Positions 19,199 through 27,428 of a DNA stretch of 59,771 nt are shown here, piece by piece (positions within the stretch are counted from its first letter, which is position 1; the number at the start of each line of letters is the position of its first letter). The stretch comes from Methylicorpusculum sp. Its GTDB lineage: Bacteria; Pseudomonadota; Gammaproteobacteria; Methylococcales; Methylomonadaceae. The DNA lies in NCBI RefSeq assembly GCF_030651835.1, contig NZ_JAUSBX010000158.1, forward strand, positions 1 through 59,771, read 5' to 3'. The position numbers and the translations under genes are program-made. The notes beneath the pieces are model-generated. The model was not told where the DNA came from. It was given only the letters and a program-made list of their open reading frames with translations, and searched no databases.

Positions 19199-19411
19199 TT
19201 ATAGCACCTCAGCGCAAAATTCTGCTGGATTAACGATGCGTGTTCTACCAATACTGCCGCGTTGCAACAAACCTGAACGCTGATCCCCTGTAACTAGATA
19301 ATCGGCATCACCAGCAATTGCTATAGCAAGTAAAAAGTCGTCAGGATCCTCTACTTCAATTTCGATATTGAGTCGCTCTAGGACGATGGCACGTTGAAGG
19401 TTATTAACCAT
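19199..19411 (-). pseudogene. truncated PIN-domain (VapC-like) toxin fragment
   Basis: About 70 residues matching the C-terminal half of a PIN-domain ribonuclease of the putative toxin-antitoxin kind: EVEDPDDFLLAIAIAGDADY, LVTGDQRSGLL, then IVNPAEFCAEVL. The acidic residues of this half (DPDD, ADYLVTGD) are kept, but the N-terminal half with the first catalytic Asp is missing, and a TAA stop lies shortly upstream in frame. No antitoxin gene is seen beside it. It is probably a non-functional remnant. Confidence 0.7.
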
Positions 19412-19768
19412 CGTGCCGACTCTAGTCGGTTAAATTTTGGGTATCTGCTTGCTCGGCGTATCTCCTCTAGGAGGCTGTCCGCGAATTGAATGAGTATGAT
19501 ATCAGTTCAGATCCTGCTCGTGAATGACACGAAGGATCTGTCTGCATTATTGTCATATAATTCAACCATATCAATCCGATAGGATATAGTTGTCAAAAAA
19601 TAACAGCCGTTTACGCAGCAATGACGATTCCCGTTAAATCCTCCCGGTTGAGTTTCATCAATACCAACTATTTCCGAGCTATGAGTTCGACCTGCTAGCA
19701 GAGGAGCATGAATGCTTTCTCTACGGCAAACTGTAGGAACAGTTGGATACCTCGAGTGTTGAACAGAC
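19412..19768. other. short gap between PIN and IS66 remnants
   Basis: No gene recognised. It is likely decayed upstream sequence of the IS66 fragment, but no conserved block is readable. Confidence 0.4.
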
Positions 19769-20021
19769 CTGTTGGCACCGATTGATAACAATCCGGTAGA
19801 AAATAGTATTCGGCCTATTGCTTTGGGCAAGAAGAACTGGATGTTCGCCGGCTCCGAACACACCGACCGGACAACGAGCCGGGGTGATCCAATCCTTGCT
19901 TGGTACCGCTAAATTGAACGGCCTCAATTCTGCGGACTGGTTAAACAATACCCTGGAAAAGTTACCTACCTGGCCCAACAGCCGTATCGACGAATTACTG
20001 CCATTCCGCCGCCCGAAGTAA
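19769..20021 (+). pseudogene. IS66-family transposase (TnpC), C-terminal fragment with frameshift
   Basis: The C-terminal 80 residues of an IS66 transposase in two frames. The first reads PIDNNPVENSIRPIALGKKN then WMFAGSEHTDR; the second reads GVIQSLLGTAKLNGLNSADW and LEKLPTWPNSRIDELLPF, ending at 20021. The shift falls at about 19865-19885. An IS66 terminal-repeat-like end (CGGTTAGACGCATAC, 20051-20065) lies about 40 bases downstream. The rest of the element is missing on the left. Confidence 0.8.
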
Positions 20022-20046
20022 ATCATTATTCGGCTTGTGAAAAGCG

Positions 20047-20065
20047 GGGACGGTTAGACGCATAC
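20047..20065 (+). repeat. probable IS66 right terminal inverted repeat
   Basis: The sequence ending GGTTAGACGCATAC resembles IS66-family ends, which read GTAAGCG- or GTATGCG- outward. It sits 26-44 bases past the transposase stop, as expected. The partner repeat is lost with the left part of the element. Confidence 0.5.
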
Positions 20066-20228
20066 ACAACAAGCCGGGCGATGCTCAATCATCCGTGTCA
20101 CCGGCAAGGTCAGGTTGCGGCTATGGCCTGGGCTACCCATCCTGCGTCCGGCTTTTTGGGGCGGGTTGCTATCACCGCCCGCCGCAGGACGGACTCGACT
20201 GCCATGGCTCCCGGGATGACGGTGGTCG

Positions 20229-20378
20229 CTAACTCGTTTTCGGGGATTGCTTGAGACGTTCACGGGCTTCTTGGAGATCCGCGAACAACTGCTTACTCAA
20301 TGGGCGCAGATCACCCTCTGGCAATTTATCCAGATAGTCCGTGTCCATTTGACTAAGATCTCGATCGCTCAATGTCAT
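20229..20378 (-). pseudogene. IS66-type transposase, N-terminal fragment
   Basis: A 49-residue frame that reads MTLSDRDLSQMDTDYLDKLP, then LRPLSKQLFADLQEARERLK and QSPKTS. This is the opening of IS66-like transposases, before the usual -NSS-PPS- segment, where it stops. AGGAT precedes the ATG. It is on the opposite strand from the C-terminal piece at 19769, so the two are not one element simply cut in two. Confidence 0.65.
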
Positions 20379-20831
20379 ATCCTATAGTTTTTCATGTTTT
20401 GGCATGTGGGGCTACTTTTTAGTGGTGGGGGCTAAACGATTAAAAAGAACATTGGAATTCAACCGCCAATCTGAAATTCTCTTGCTATCCGAATTTTTCT
20501 GAGTACCATAACAATCGAGCTTAAGTTGTTATTTTTTATTGTTTTATTTTACAGGGTAAGAAATGATTCCGGGTATGACTAATCAATAATATTTACACTG
20601 TTAAACCTCTTCGCAATTTTTGATGTAGCGATGTTCAAAATCTATTGAGTCCAGTGCTTTTTCATCTACACGCACTCAACATCAGGGCTCCTTATTTTAC
20701 AGACAGGTTTTTTAACAAGGCAATTAAGGCTCGCGTTAGACCGCAGGCATGTGAAGGTTAGGATAATAATTAATAAAAAAATATCTGTTTCACTTGCTAT
20801 GTTCGTTTCATAAAAATGAGGAGACCAAGTC
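20379..20831. other. promoter region of the catalase-like/di-heme operon
   Basis: An AT-rich 450-base stretch with no gene. It ends with GAGGAG upstream of the catalase-like gene. I could not define a -10/-35 pair or an operator with confidence. Confidence 0.45.
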
Positions 20832-21950
20832 ATGACAACACCTGCATCAAGATGTCCTTTTGAGCACATTCAAAACCCCGATTTAGAGGCTGAGCAAATT
20901 GCAGAAACCACTGAAATCACCGTCAAATTACTGGACAAGCGTTATCCACCGCCTAAACAAATACTGCGCGGTGTCCATCCAAAATCACACGGTTGTGTCA
21001 AAGCCACCTTCACCATCAATTTTGATATTCCGCCCGAACTTCAAGTGGGTCTGTTTGCTGAACCTGGCAAACAATTCGATGCGGTAATTCGTTTTTCCAA
21101 TGCGTCTGCGCTTGTAGAGCCTGATACTACAGAAACCGAAATTGATCCCAGGACTAATGAAATGGTAGAGGTAGATAAACAGGGTAGCCGAGGTATGGCA
21201 ATCAAGGTGCTGAATGTGGGCGGCAAAGTATTAACTGATGATAACGGCGCACATAATCAGGACTTTCTGATGATCAATCAGCAGATGTTTGCCTTTGCCA
21301 ATACCGAAGATTATTTGCGTCTGGATAGGGTACTTCTTCAGGATAACGATGTAGCCGATAGGTTTTTTCTTCCTCTATTAATTCCGGATTCCAGTGTCAG
21401 TGATGAGCAAAAACAAAGGATCGCCAAGACCCTTAATATCATCAAAGACGATATCCAAAAAACCGATGTAGGAAATCCTTTGGGTATTCAATATTTTAGC
21501 GCGGCACCTTTTCTGTTTGGCACGAACAAGGTCATGAAGTTCTCTGCAAAACCGTGTGCTGAAGTCCCTCCTACCCAGTCACCTCCAAGACCCCGACCGG
21601 ATAATTATTTACGTGATGCACTAACCGGCACAATGAATGAAAAGGACCCGCTTCATTTTGATTTTATGTTGCAGGTACGCAGCGAAAGCTGTGATTTTGG
21701 GCCGGATAATGAGTTTATCGAGAATGCCTCTTCGAAGTGGGAAGACGAATTTATCAGCGTTGCCAAAATTACCATTCCAAGGCCGCAACCGGAAGTCGAT
21801 TCCGAGGAAAATAAAGTCCACTGCGAGAAACTGGCATTTACTCCCTGGCATTCGTTGGTTGAGCATCAACCTATAGGCAGTATTAATCGTCTGCGTAAGG
21901 ATGTTTATGAGGCCTCGGCAAAACACCGAGAAGCCAGTGTCAGTAAATAA
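20832..21950 (+). CDS. catalase-like haem protein (catalase family, SrpA-type)
   Basis: A 372-residue protein with the catalase fold in its shorter, divergent form. LRGVHPKSHGC (His49, His53) takes the place of the distal catalytic region, and RFSNASA, SRGMAIKV and NQDFLMINQ are catalase blocks. The C-terminal INRLRKDVYEASAKHR provides a candidate proximal Tyr. Known relatives include catalase-like peroxidases and allene-oxide-synthase-type enzymes, so the substrate may be a peroxide other than H2O2. No signal peptide is seen, which places it in the cytoplasm. GAGGAG precedes the ATG. The next gene, a di-heme lipoprotein, follows after 11 bases, so they are surely one transcript. Confidence 0.85.
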   Translation: MTTPASRCPFEHIQNPDLEAEQIAETTEITVKLLDKRYPPPKQILRGVHPKSHGCVKATFTINFDIPPELQVGLFAEPGKQFDAVIRFSNASALVEPDTTETEIDPRTNEMVEVDKQGSRGMAIKVLNVGGKVLTDDNGAHNQDFLMINQQMFAFANTEDYLRLDRVLLQDNDVADRFFLPLLIPDSSVSDEQKQRIAKTLNIIKDDIQKTDVGNPLGIQYFSAAPFLFGTNKVMKFSAKPCAEVPPTQSPPRPRPDNYLRDALTGTMNEKDPLHFDFMLQVRSESCDFGPDNEFIENASSKWEDEFISVAKITIPRPQPEVDSEENKVHCEKLAFTPWHSLVEHQPIGSINRLRKDVYEASAKHREASVSK

Positions 21951-21961
21951 GGGGAGCCAAC

Positions 21962-23815
21962 ATGAAAAATTCAGATAAAAATAGAGGCGTATTTATATTT
22001 CCTGCCATTGCAATGCTGCTGTTGAATGGCTGCGACACAGGCACAACCGAAAAGCCGGAAATAACTGAGCCGGTCAAAAGCCAGACTGCTGCCGATGTAA
22101 CCTTGGAACAGGGTTGGGACAAAGATGAGACGCTAGACTTTTATAACACTTCCCAAGGCTCGCATTTACTGCCTTATTCCTGGTTTTTAGCGTTGGAACA
22201 GGCCGATAACAGCGATTTATTTCGAGACGATAAAAACATCACCTATTTAGGTTACATTCCTCAAGCTTCGATGCCGGGCCGCAATCCTGACGGATTGCCT
22301 ATCGGCTTTGTTAAAGATGATATTCAGGAACCTTTTTTATCGTCAGCTTTAAGTGCCAGCCGTTTGTCATCCGACACCCAAGGCAATCAGATGGGTTATA
22401 ACGTCTGGCTGGGTCTTAATTGCGCCGCCTGCCATACGTCTGAAATCAATTACGGCGATAAAACCCTCCGAATTAATGGCGGTCCTGCACAGTCTGATTT
22501 TCCTGCCTTTATGCATAATATGTATCAGGCAATAGCAGCAACAGTCGATGATGACGCCAAGCTCACTCGTTTTGCTAAAAAAATACTGCCTGAGGGGGGA
22601 TATAATGACATTGAGAAACAGGCCTTAAAAACACAGCTAGTTGCTTATAACGTCTGGCTCAAAGAGTATATCGACATCAATTATGGAGGTTTGACAACGC
22701 CGTATGGTTATGGCCGACTGGATGCGTTCGGCGCCATTCTAAACCGCGTCACATCCAGCCTGCTGGATATACCCGGCAACGGAACACCGGCTAATGCCCC
22801 GGTTAGCTATCCGTTTTTATGGAATACATCTCAGCTTGATTGGGTGCAGTGGAATGGTTCAGCAGGCAATCATATTGCTCGAAATGTCGGAGAAGTCGCT
22901 GGCGTATTTGCACATACCATACTTAAAACAGATAATGAAGACGAACGATTTTATTCCTCTGCCAAAATCGTCAATCTGGATCATCTCGAACAGTTGATGA
23001 GTAAGCTGGATTCCCCCAGATGGGGGGATCCGCTGCCTGCGATCGATCAAGACAAAGCGGCCAAGGGTAAGTCTTTATTTGCCACAAACTGTGTCAGTTG
23101 CCACGGCATCAGGGATGACAACGGTCAATTCCCGATGACTCAACCGAACAAAGTAGGCAAACAATTCATTCAGACACACATGACAGGATTGGCCGAAATT
23201 GGAACGGATCCCTTAATGGCGATGAATTTTGTTAATCCTGCTCTGAATGTTGATCCAGGCCAAATGCGTCCCTTTTTAGATAAGGAAGACTGTCAGGACA
23301 AGAAAGCCTGCAGCGATCCTAAAGTGCCCAGAGGCGCGGTATTGACTGCAGCAGTCAAGAATATCATCGGTAAACAGTTAGCTGCGATCCAACCGCCATT
23401 GGACCAGCAGCAAATCTTGGCATTGTCCGGATATCATCTTCCTGACGAAACGCCTCCTAATCTAATTGCTTACAAAGCAAGGCCTTTAAACGGGGTATGG
23501 GCGACAGCTCCGTATATGCACAATGGTTCAATGGCCAATTTATACCAGACCTTGCTGCCTGAGAGTGAGCGTGAAACGTCTTTTTATGTTGGCAGCAAAA
23601 AATTCGACCCCATAAAAGTCGGCTTTGAGTCCAGTCAGGAGGGCAATCATTTCTTATTCAAAACCCTTGATGACAACGGTGCACCCATTCCCGGCAACAG
23701 TAATAAAGGCCACGTCGGGAACAGCTTTACCAAAACCCTTGGCGAAGATGGCCAATGGCGAGATTTTACAGATGATGAGCGCTATCAGCTGATTGAGTAC
23801 ATGAAAACCCTGTAA
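21962..23815 (+). CDS. di-haem c-type cytochrome lipoprotein, RoxA/cytochrome-c-peroxidase-like (1)
   Basis: A 617-residue exported lipoprotein: signal peptide with lipobox LLNGC (Cys24). It has two haem-c sites, CAACH (154-158) and CVSCH (377-381). The C-terminal half carries LNGVWATAPYMHNGSMANLY and the ending YQLIEYMKTL, the mark of the RoxA-like family of di-haem peroxidases and dioxygenases (cytochrome c peroxidase, MauG, rubber oxygenase RoxA). It is likely anchored to a membrane and facing the periplasm. It follows the catalase-like gene closely and precedes a paralogue. The true substrate cannot be read; family members act on peroxides, protein tryptophan or polyisoprene. Confidence 0.85.
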   Translation: MKNSDKNRGVFIFPAIAMLLLNGCDTGTTEKPEITEPVKSQTAADVTLEQGWDKDETLDFYNTSQGSHLLPYSWFLALEQADNSDLFRDDKNITYLGYIPQASMPGRNPDGLPIGFVKDDIQEPFLSSALSASRLSSDTQGNQMGYNVWLGLNCAACHTSEINYGDKTLRINGGPAQSDFPAFMHNMYQAIAATVDDDAKLTRFAKKILPEGGYNDIEKQALKTQLVAYNVWLKEYIDINYGGLTTPYGYGRLDAFGAILNRVTSSLLDIPGNGTPANAPVSYPFLWNTSQLDWVQWNGSAGNHIARNVGEVAGVFAHTILKTDNEDERFYSSAKIVNLDHLEQLMSKLDSPRWGDPLPAIDQDKAAKGKSLFATNCVSCHGIRDDNGQFPMTQPNKVGKQFIQTHMTGLAEIGTDPLMAMNFVNPALNVDPGQMRPFLDKEDCQDKKACSDPKVPRGAVLTAAVKNIIGKQLAAIQPPLDQQQILALSGYHLPDETPPNLIAYKARPLNGVWATAPYMHNGSMANLYQTLLPESERETSFYVGSKKFDPIKVGFESSQEGNHFLFKTLDDNGAPIPGNSNKGHVGNSFTKTLGEDGQWRDFTDDERYQLIEYMKTL

Positions 23816-23832
23816 AAACTGGCGGTGCATAT

Positions 23833-23864
23833 TAAAGGGTGGTCTTTGTATCACCCTTTATTTT
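23833..23864 (+). terminator. terminator-like hairpin between the two di-haem genes
   Basis: A stem TAAAGGGTG / CACCCTTTA (9 bp, 10-base loop) followed by TTTT. It lies 18 bases after the stop of the first di-haem gene and about 37 bases before the start of the second. It may stop or reduce transcription into the second gene, or stabilise the upstream message. Confidence 0.6.
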
Positions 23865-23900
23865 CATGCTGATAAGGTTAAATAATCAACAGGAAAGATA

Positions 23901-25724
23901 ATGACTAAATTACACGGTGTAGCTTTAATAACGGCAATTTTGCTTAGCGCTTGTGACGACAAGGCACCCAATGATAAACCAAGCGAAAAAGTTGCCAGCG
24001 ATCCGGTAAAAAAAACCGGTTGGAAAAACATTCAGCAGCAACGTCAGCTGCAGCTAGAGGCGTATTTGAAACAAGAGCAGGCAGCTTACAGCTGGTTTGC
24101 CGATTTTCCCATGGGAATTAACGATGGCGTTCCCTATATTATCCTTAAGCTTTTGCCTAAACTTGCCCCCGAATTATGGGGTAGCGATGAGAATTTTCTT
24201 GATGTAATCGGTTTATTTAAAGATCAACGTGCTCCGGGTTATCCGATTGCACGCGGGATTGGCTGGAGCGGGCTGGGGCGGGACGATCCGAATGGTGCAG
24301 TTGACTACGCATCATTTACCTGCGGAGCCTGTCATATTGGCCAAGTCAGAACGAATGAGGGGATACGTTATCTGGACGGCGGCATAAACGCACAGTTTAA
24401 TTTGCCGCAATATCGGGTCAGAGCGATGAAGACGGTGGAAAAAATTGCCGGCAACTTTGACGGTGAGCAAAACAAAATAGATCGGGCAACCTCGGCGATT
24501 ATTGCCACGCTGGATCAGATGCACGCGGAGGATAAAAATTATTTCTATCAAAATTACAAACTTGGCGGCAAAGTGTTTGATGCCGAATATGAATCACAGC
24601 AAATCGTCCTATTCAAGCAGAACGCACCTGCAATTATTAAGAAATTTATAGCCCGTACCCAACTTGAATATTCGGCGTTTGCTGCATTACTGAACCAGAA
24701 TTACCGTGGATTTGAATCACAAATGCTGGACGGATTCGGGGGAATGGCCGATGCCACCGGCATCAGTACCTCTTTTAATTACGTAGTCAGACGGGATGTC
24801 GACAAGGATCCCTCGGTCAATCCTGAAACCGATCTTCCTCCGACGCAGAGCATCACTGATTTCATGCCCGTTTGGGAACAAGACAAGCGAAAGGTTCATT
24901 GGTCAGCCGATCACACCCAGTTGCTTGATGGCGGCGGCCAATGGAATGGCAACATTCCAATCCCCATGTTCAGAGATCTTGCGGCTGAGTTGACGATGGG
25001 TTTTGGTGCCGAAACAGATCTGCGCGTATCGGCCTTCGCTGAAACACTGCTGGAAAATTTACCGGCGCCGGTTTATCCCTTTAACGTCGATATGGATAAA
25101 GCCGATAAAGGCCGCGATTTGTATCAACAAAATTGCACTGTCTGTCATAAACCCCATAATGGTGAAGTTTATCAGATAGGGACACATAACGGTCGTGCTC
25201 GTGTTGCCACTGAAGCTATTACCGAAGGTGCAAGGGTTGCTTTTACAACTATCTGTTCACCAGAAACAACAATCGAAATGCCGGGCCAGGGCAGCATAAA
25301 ACCCTGCGCCCAGTTTGAAGGCGTTTCTTTAGCGGGTAAAGCCGAATTTGCCATGATGAATCCGGCCAAACATGATGGTTATAACGCTTTACCTTTGGGG
25401 GGCATATGGGCACAAGCGCCTTATCTGCATAATGGTTCTGTACCAACGATATACCATCTGCTGGTTCCCGATGAGCGCCCCGTAGTCTTTATGAAAAGCC
25501 GTCTGGATTATGATCAGCAATTTTTGGGATTTTCCTGGATGATCACCGCCAACAAGCAAGATACAAAAGAAGAAGGCTATCAATACGATACTCAGGCCAT
25601 CCCCGCATTTTCAAATTCCGGACACGATAAAGACATCACAATTGGACAGCAGCGATACAAATTAAATTGGAACTACGACAAAGAAGGGGCAATGGCCATC
25701 ATTGAGTATATGAAAACACTGTGA
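23901..25724 (+). CDS. di-haem c-type cytochrome lipoprotein, RoxA/cytochrome-c-peroxidase-like (2)
   Basis: A 607-residue paralogue of the previous gene. Lipobox LLSAC (Cys18). Haem-c sites CGACH (141-145) and CTVCH (412-416). The same LGGIWAQAPYLHNGSVPTIY block and AIIEYMKTL ending. AGGAAAGATA precedes the ATG. The two copies are diverged, so they probably form distinct enzymes or a heterodimer. With the catalase-like gene they make a set of three haem proteins, pointing to oxidation of an unidentified substrate with peroxide detoxification nearby. Confidence 0.85.
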   Translation: MTKLHGVALITAILLSACDDKAPNDKPSEKVASDPVKKTGWKNIQQQRQLQLEAYLKQEQAAYSWFADFPMGINDGVPYIILKLLPKLAPELWGSDENFLDVIGLFKDQRAPGYPIARGIGWSGLGRDDPNGAVDYASFTCGACHIGQVRTNEGIRYLDGGINAQFNLPQYRVRAMKTVEKIAGNFDGEQNKIDRATSAIIATLDQMHAEDKNYFYQNYKLGGKVFDAEYESQQIVLFKQNAPAIIKKFIARTQLEYSAFAALLNQNYRGFESQMLDGFGGMADATGISTSFNYVVRRDVDKDPSVNPETDLPPTQSITDFMPVWEQDKRKVHWSADHTQLLDGGGQWNGNIPIPMFRDLAAELTMGFGAETDLRVSAFAETLLENLPAPVYPFNVDMDKADKGRDLYQQNCTVCHKPHNGEVYQIGTHNGRARVATEAITEGARVAFTTICSPETTIEMPGQGSIKPCAQFEGVSLAGKAEFAMMNPAKHDGYNALPLGGIWAQAPYLHNGSVPTIYHLLVPDERPVVFMKSRLDYDQQFLGFSWMITANKQDTKEEGYQYDTQAIPAFSNSGHDKDITIGQQRYKLNWNYDKEGAMAIIEYMKTL

Positions 25725-26033
25725 ACTGTCAATCGAGGCAGCGACTTGAATCACTGACGGAGTCAATGCCTTTTTTGCGCAATTACCGGGGAATTCAAGT
25801 TATTTTCGGATCAATGACAATGTTCATGAATCATATCGGAAAACAACACGAGAGTAACTTTAAAAATGATTGAAGAATATTCACAGGAATATCAGATTTT
25901 AATAGACTTGAATTCATATAAAAAATGCAACACCTCTTAAAAGGGCTAGATGGTCTAGTTTCCGTCTAAACAGTCAGAGCATTAAATTCACCCTTCCCTT
26001 TAAACCTGATTTTCCCTCAACAAGAAGACGTGC
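25725..26033. other. intergenic leader of the GH30 gene
   Basis: About 310 bases with no gene. A few AT-rich stretches could be promoters but I cannot define one. Confidence 0.45.
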
Positions 26034-27425
26034 ATGGCAGAAAAAAACTATCCTTATGAGCCCTCTCTTACTGATGCAGAGAATACGCCTTCTTTAGCCG
26101 TTTGGCTGACCTGTGCCGATCAAACCCGCTTGTTTCAAAGACAGACGACGGCCCTGGATTTTGTCAATGTTGATGCCAAAGGCCTCCCGGTGATAAGGGT
26201 GGATACCGGCCAAAAGTATCAGGCCATTGAAGGATTCGGGTTTTCCTTGACAGGAGGCAGTGCCATGCTGATCAGTCGCTTGCCGCTTGCTGAAAAGCGC
26301 GCATTATTAGAGGAATTGTTTTTGCCTACGCGCGAAGGCATCGGCATTAGCTTTCTGCGTCTGAGTATCGGGGCATCGGATTTAAGTGAAGGCTGCTTTT
26401 CTTATGACGACATGCCGGAAGGACAATCCGACTTTGATCTTGCCGATTTCGATTTAGAAGCAGGAGACATTGAAGTCTTCCCTTTGTTGCAAGACATTCT
26501 GTCTATCAACCCCGATATCAAAATCATTGCCACGGCCTGGTCTGCACCCACCTGGATGAAGACCAACCGGAGTTACATAGGCGGAAAATTGAGACCGGAT
26601 TGCTACGCGGTTTACGCCGCTTATCTGGTCAAATACCTGCAAGCCATGCGCGAAAAAGGCATCACCCTCCATGCCATCACCCCGCAGAATGAACCACTGA
26701 ATCAAAAAAACGAACCCAGCATGATCATGGAAGCCCTGGAACAAGCTGATTTTATCAAGAACCATCTGGGTCCGGCTTTGCAGGAAGCTGATCTGGATGA
26801 AGTTGAACTGTTTTGCTGGGATCACAATTGCGATGTAAAAGAGTATCCGTTGGCGGTTTTTGCAGATGACGATGCGCGTCGTTATTTATCCGGATCGGCC
26901 TGGCATCTGTATGGCGGGGATATTTCGGTTCTTTCCGAGATGCATCAGGCATACCCCGAAATGAAGCTGTATTTCACCGAGCAATGGGTGGGATCGGACG
27001 GCGAGTTTGGTGGTGATTTGCTGTGGCATGTTAAAAATGTCCTGATCGGCTCCCTGAATAACTGGAGCCGTATCGTGCTGGAATGGAATCTGGCCTCTGA
27101 TCCTTTTTGCGGTCCTCATACGCCAAGTGGTGAAGCCCGCTGTGTCGGCGCGTTGACCCTCGGCAAAGGGATTTCCCGCAACGTCGCCTATTATGTTATT
27201 GCTCATGCATCAAAATTTGTTCGCCCCGGTTCGATGAGGATTTATTCCAATAAGCATGCGTCCTTGCCCAATGTCGCTTTTCTCACACCCGCTGGCCATA
27301 TCGTTCTGATCGCACTCAATAACGGAGCGACCCCCCTCGCCTTCGCCATTCAATGTAATGGGAAAAAGGCCTTCGCCACGCTACCGGCAAGGACGGTGGC
27401 AACGTATGTCTGGAAGGCGGCTTAA
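26034..27425 (+). CDS. GH30-family glycoside hydrolase (glucosylceramidase-like)
   Basis: A 463-residue (beta/alpha)8-barrel enzyme of glycoside hydrolase family 30, which hydrolyses beta-linked glucosides such as glucosylceramide, beta-1,6-glucan or xylan. Signs are QAIEGFGFSLTGGSAMLI, the acid/base Glu220 in TPQNEP and the nucleophile Glu316 in YFTEQWVG, plus the C-terminal beta domain (ending PARTVATYVWKAA). There is no signal peptide, unlike many GH30 enzymes, so it should act in the cytoplasm on an internal glucan or sugar lipid. It converges tail to tail with the GH94-like gene, 3 bases apart, suggesting a shared substrate. Confidence 0.85.
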   Translation: MAEKNYPYEPSLTDAENTPSLAVWLTCADQTRLFQRQTTALDFVNVDAKGLPVIRVDTGQKYQAIEGFGFSLTGGSAMLISRLPLAEKRALLEELFLPTREGIGISFLRLSIGASDLSEGCFSYDDMPEGQSDFDLADFDLEAGDIEVFPLLQDILSINPDIKIIATAWSAPTWMKTNRSYIGGKLRPDCYAVYAAYLVKYLQAMREKGITLHAITPQNEPLNQKNEPSMIMEALEQADFIKNHLGPALQEADLDEVELFCWDHNCDVKEYPLAVFADDDARRYLSGSAWHLYGGDISVLSEMHQAYPEMKLYFTEQWVGSDGEFGGDLLWHVKNVLIGSLNNWSRIVLEWNLASDPFCGPHTPSGEARCVGALTLGKGISRNVAYYVIAHASKFVRPGSMRIYSNKHASLPNVAFLTPAGHIVLIALNNGATPLAFAIQCNGKKAFATLPARTVATYVWKAA

Positions 27426-27428
27426 TAT

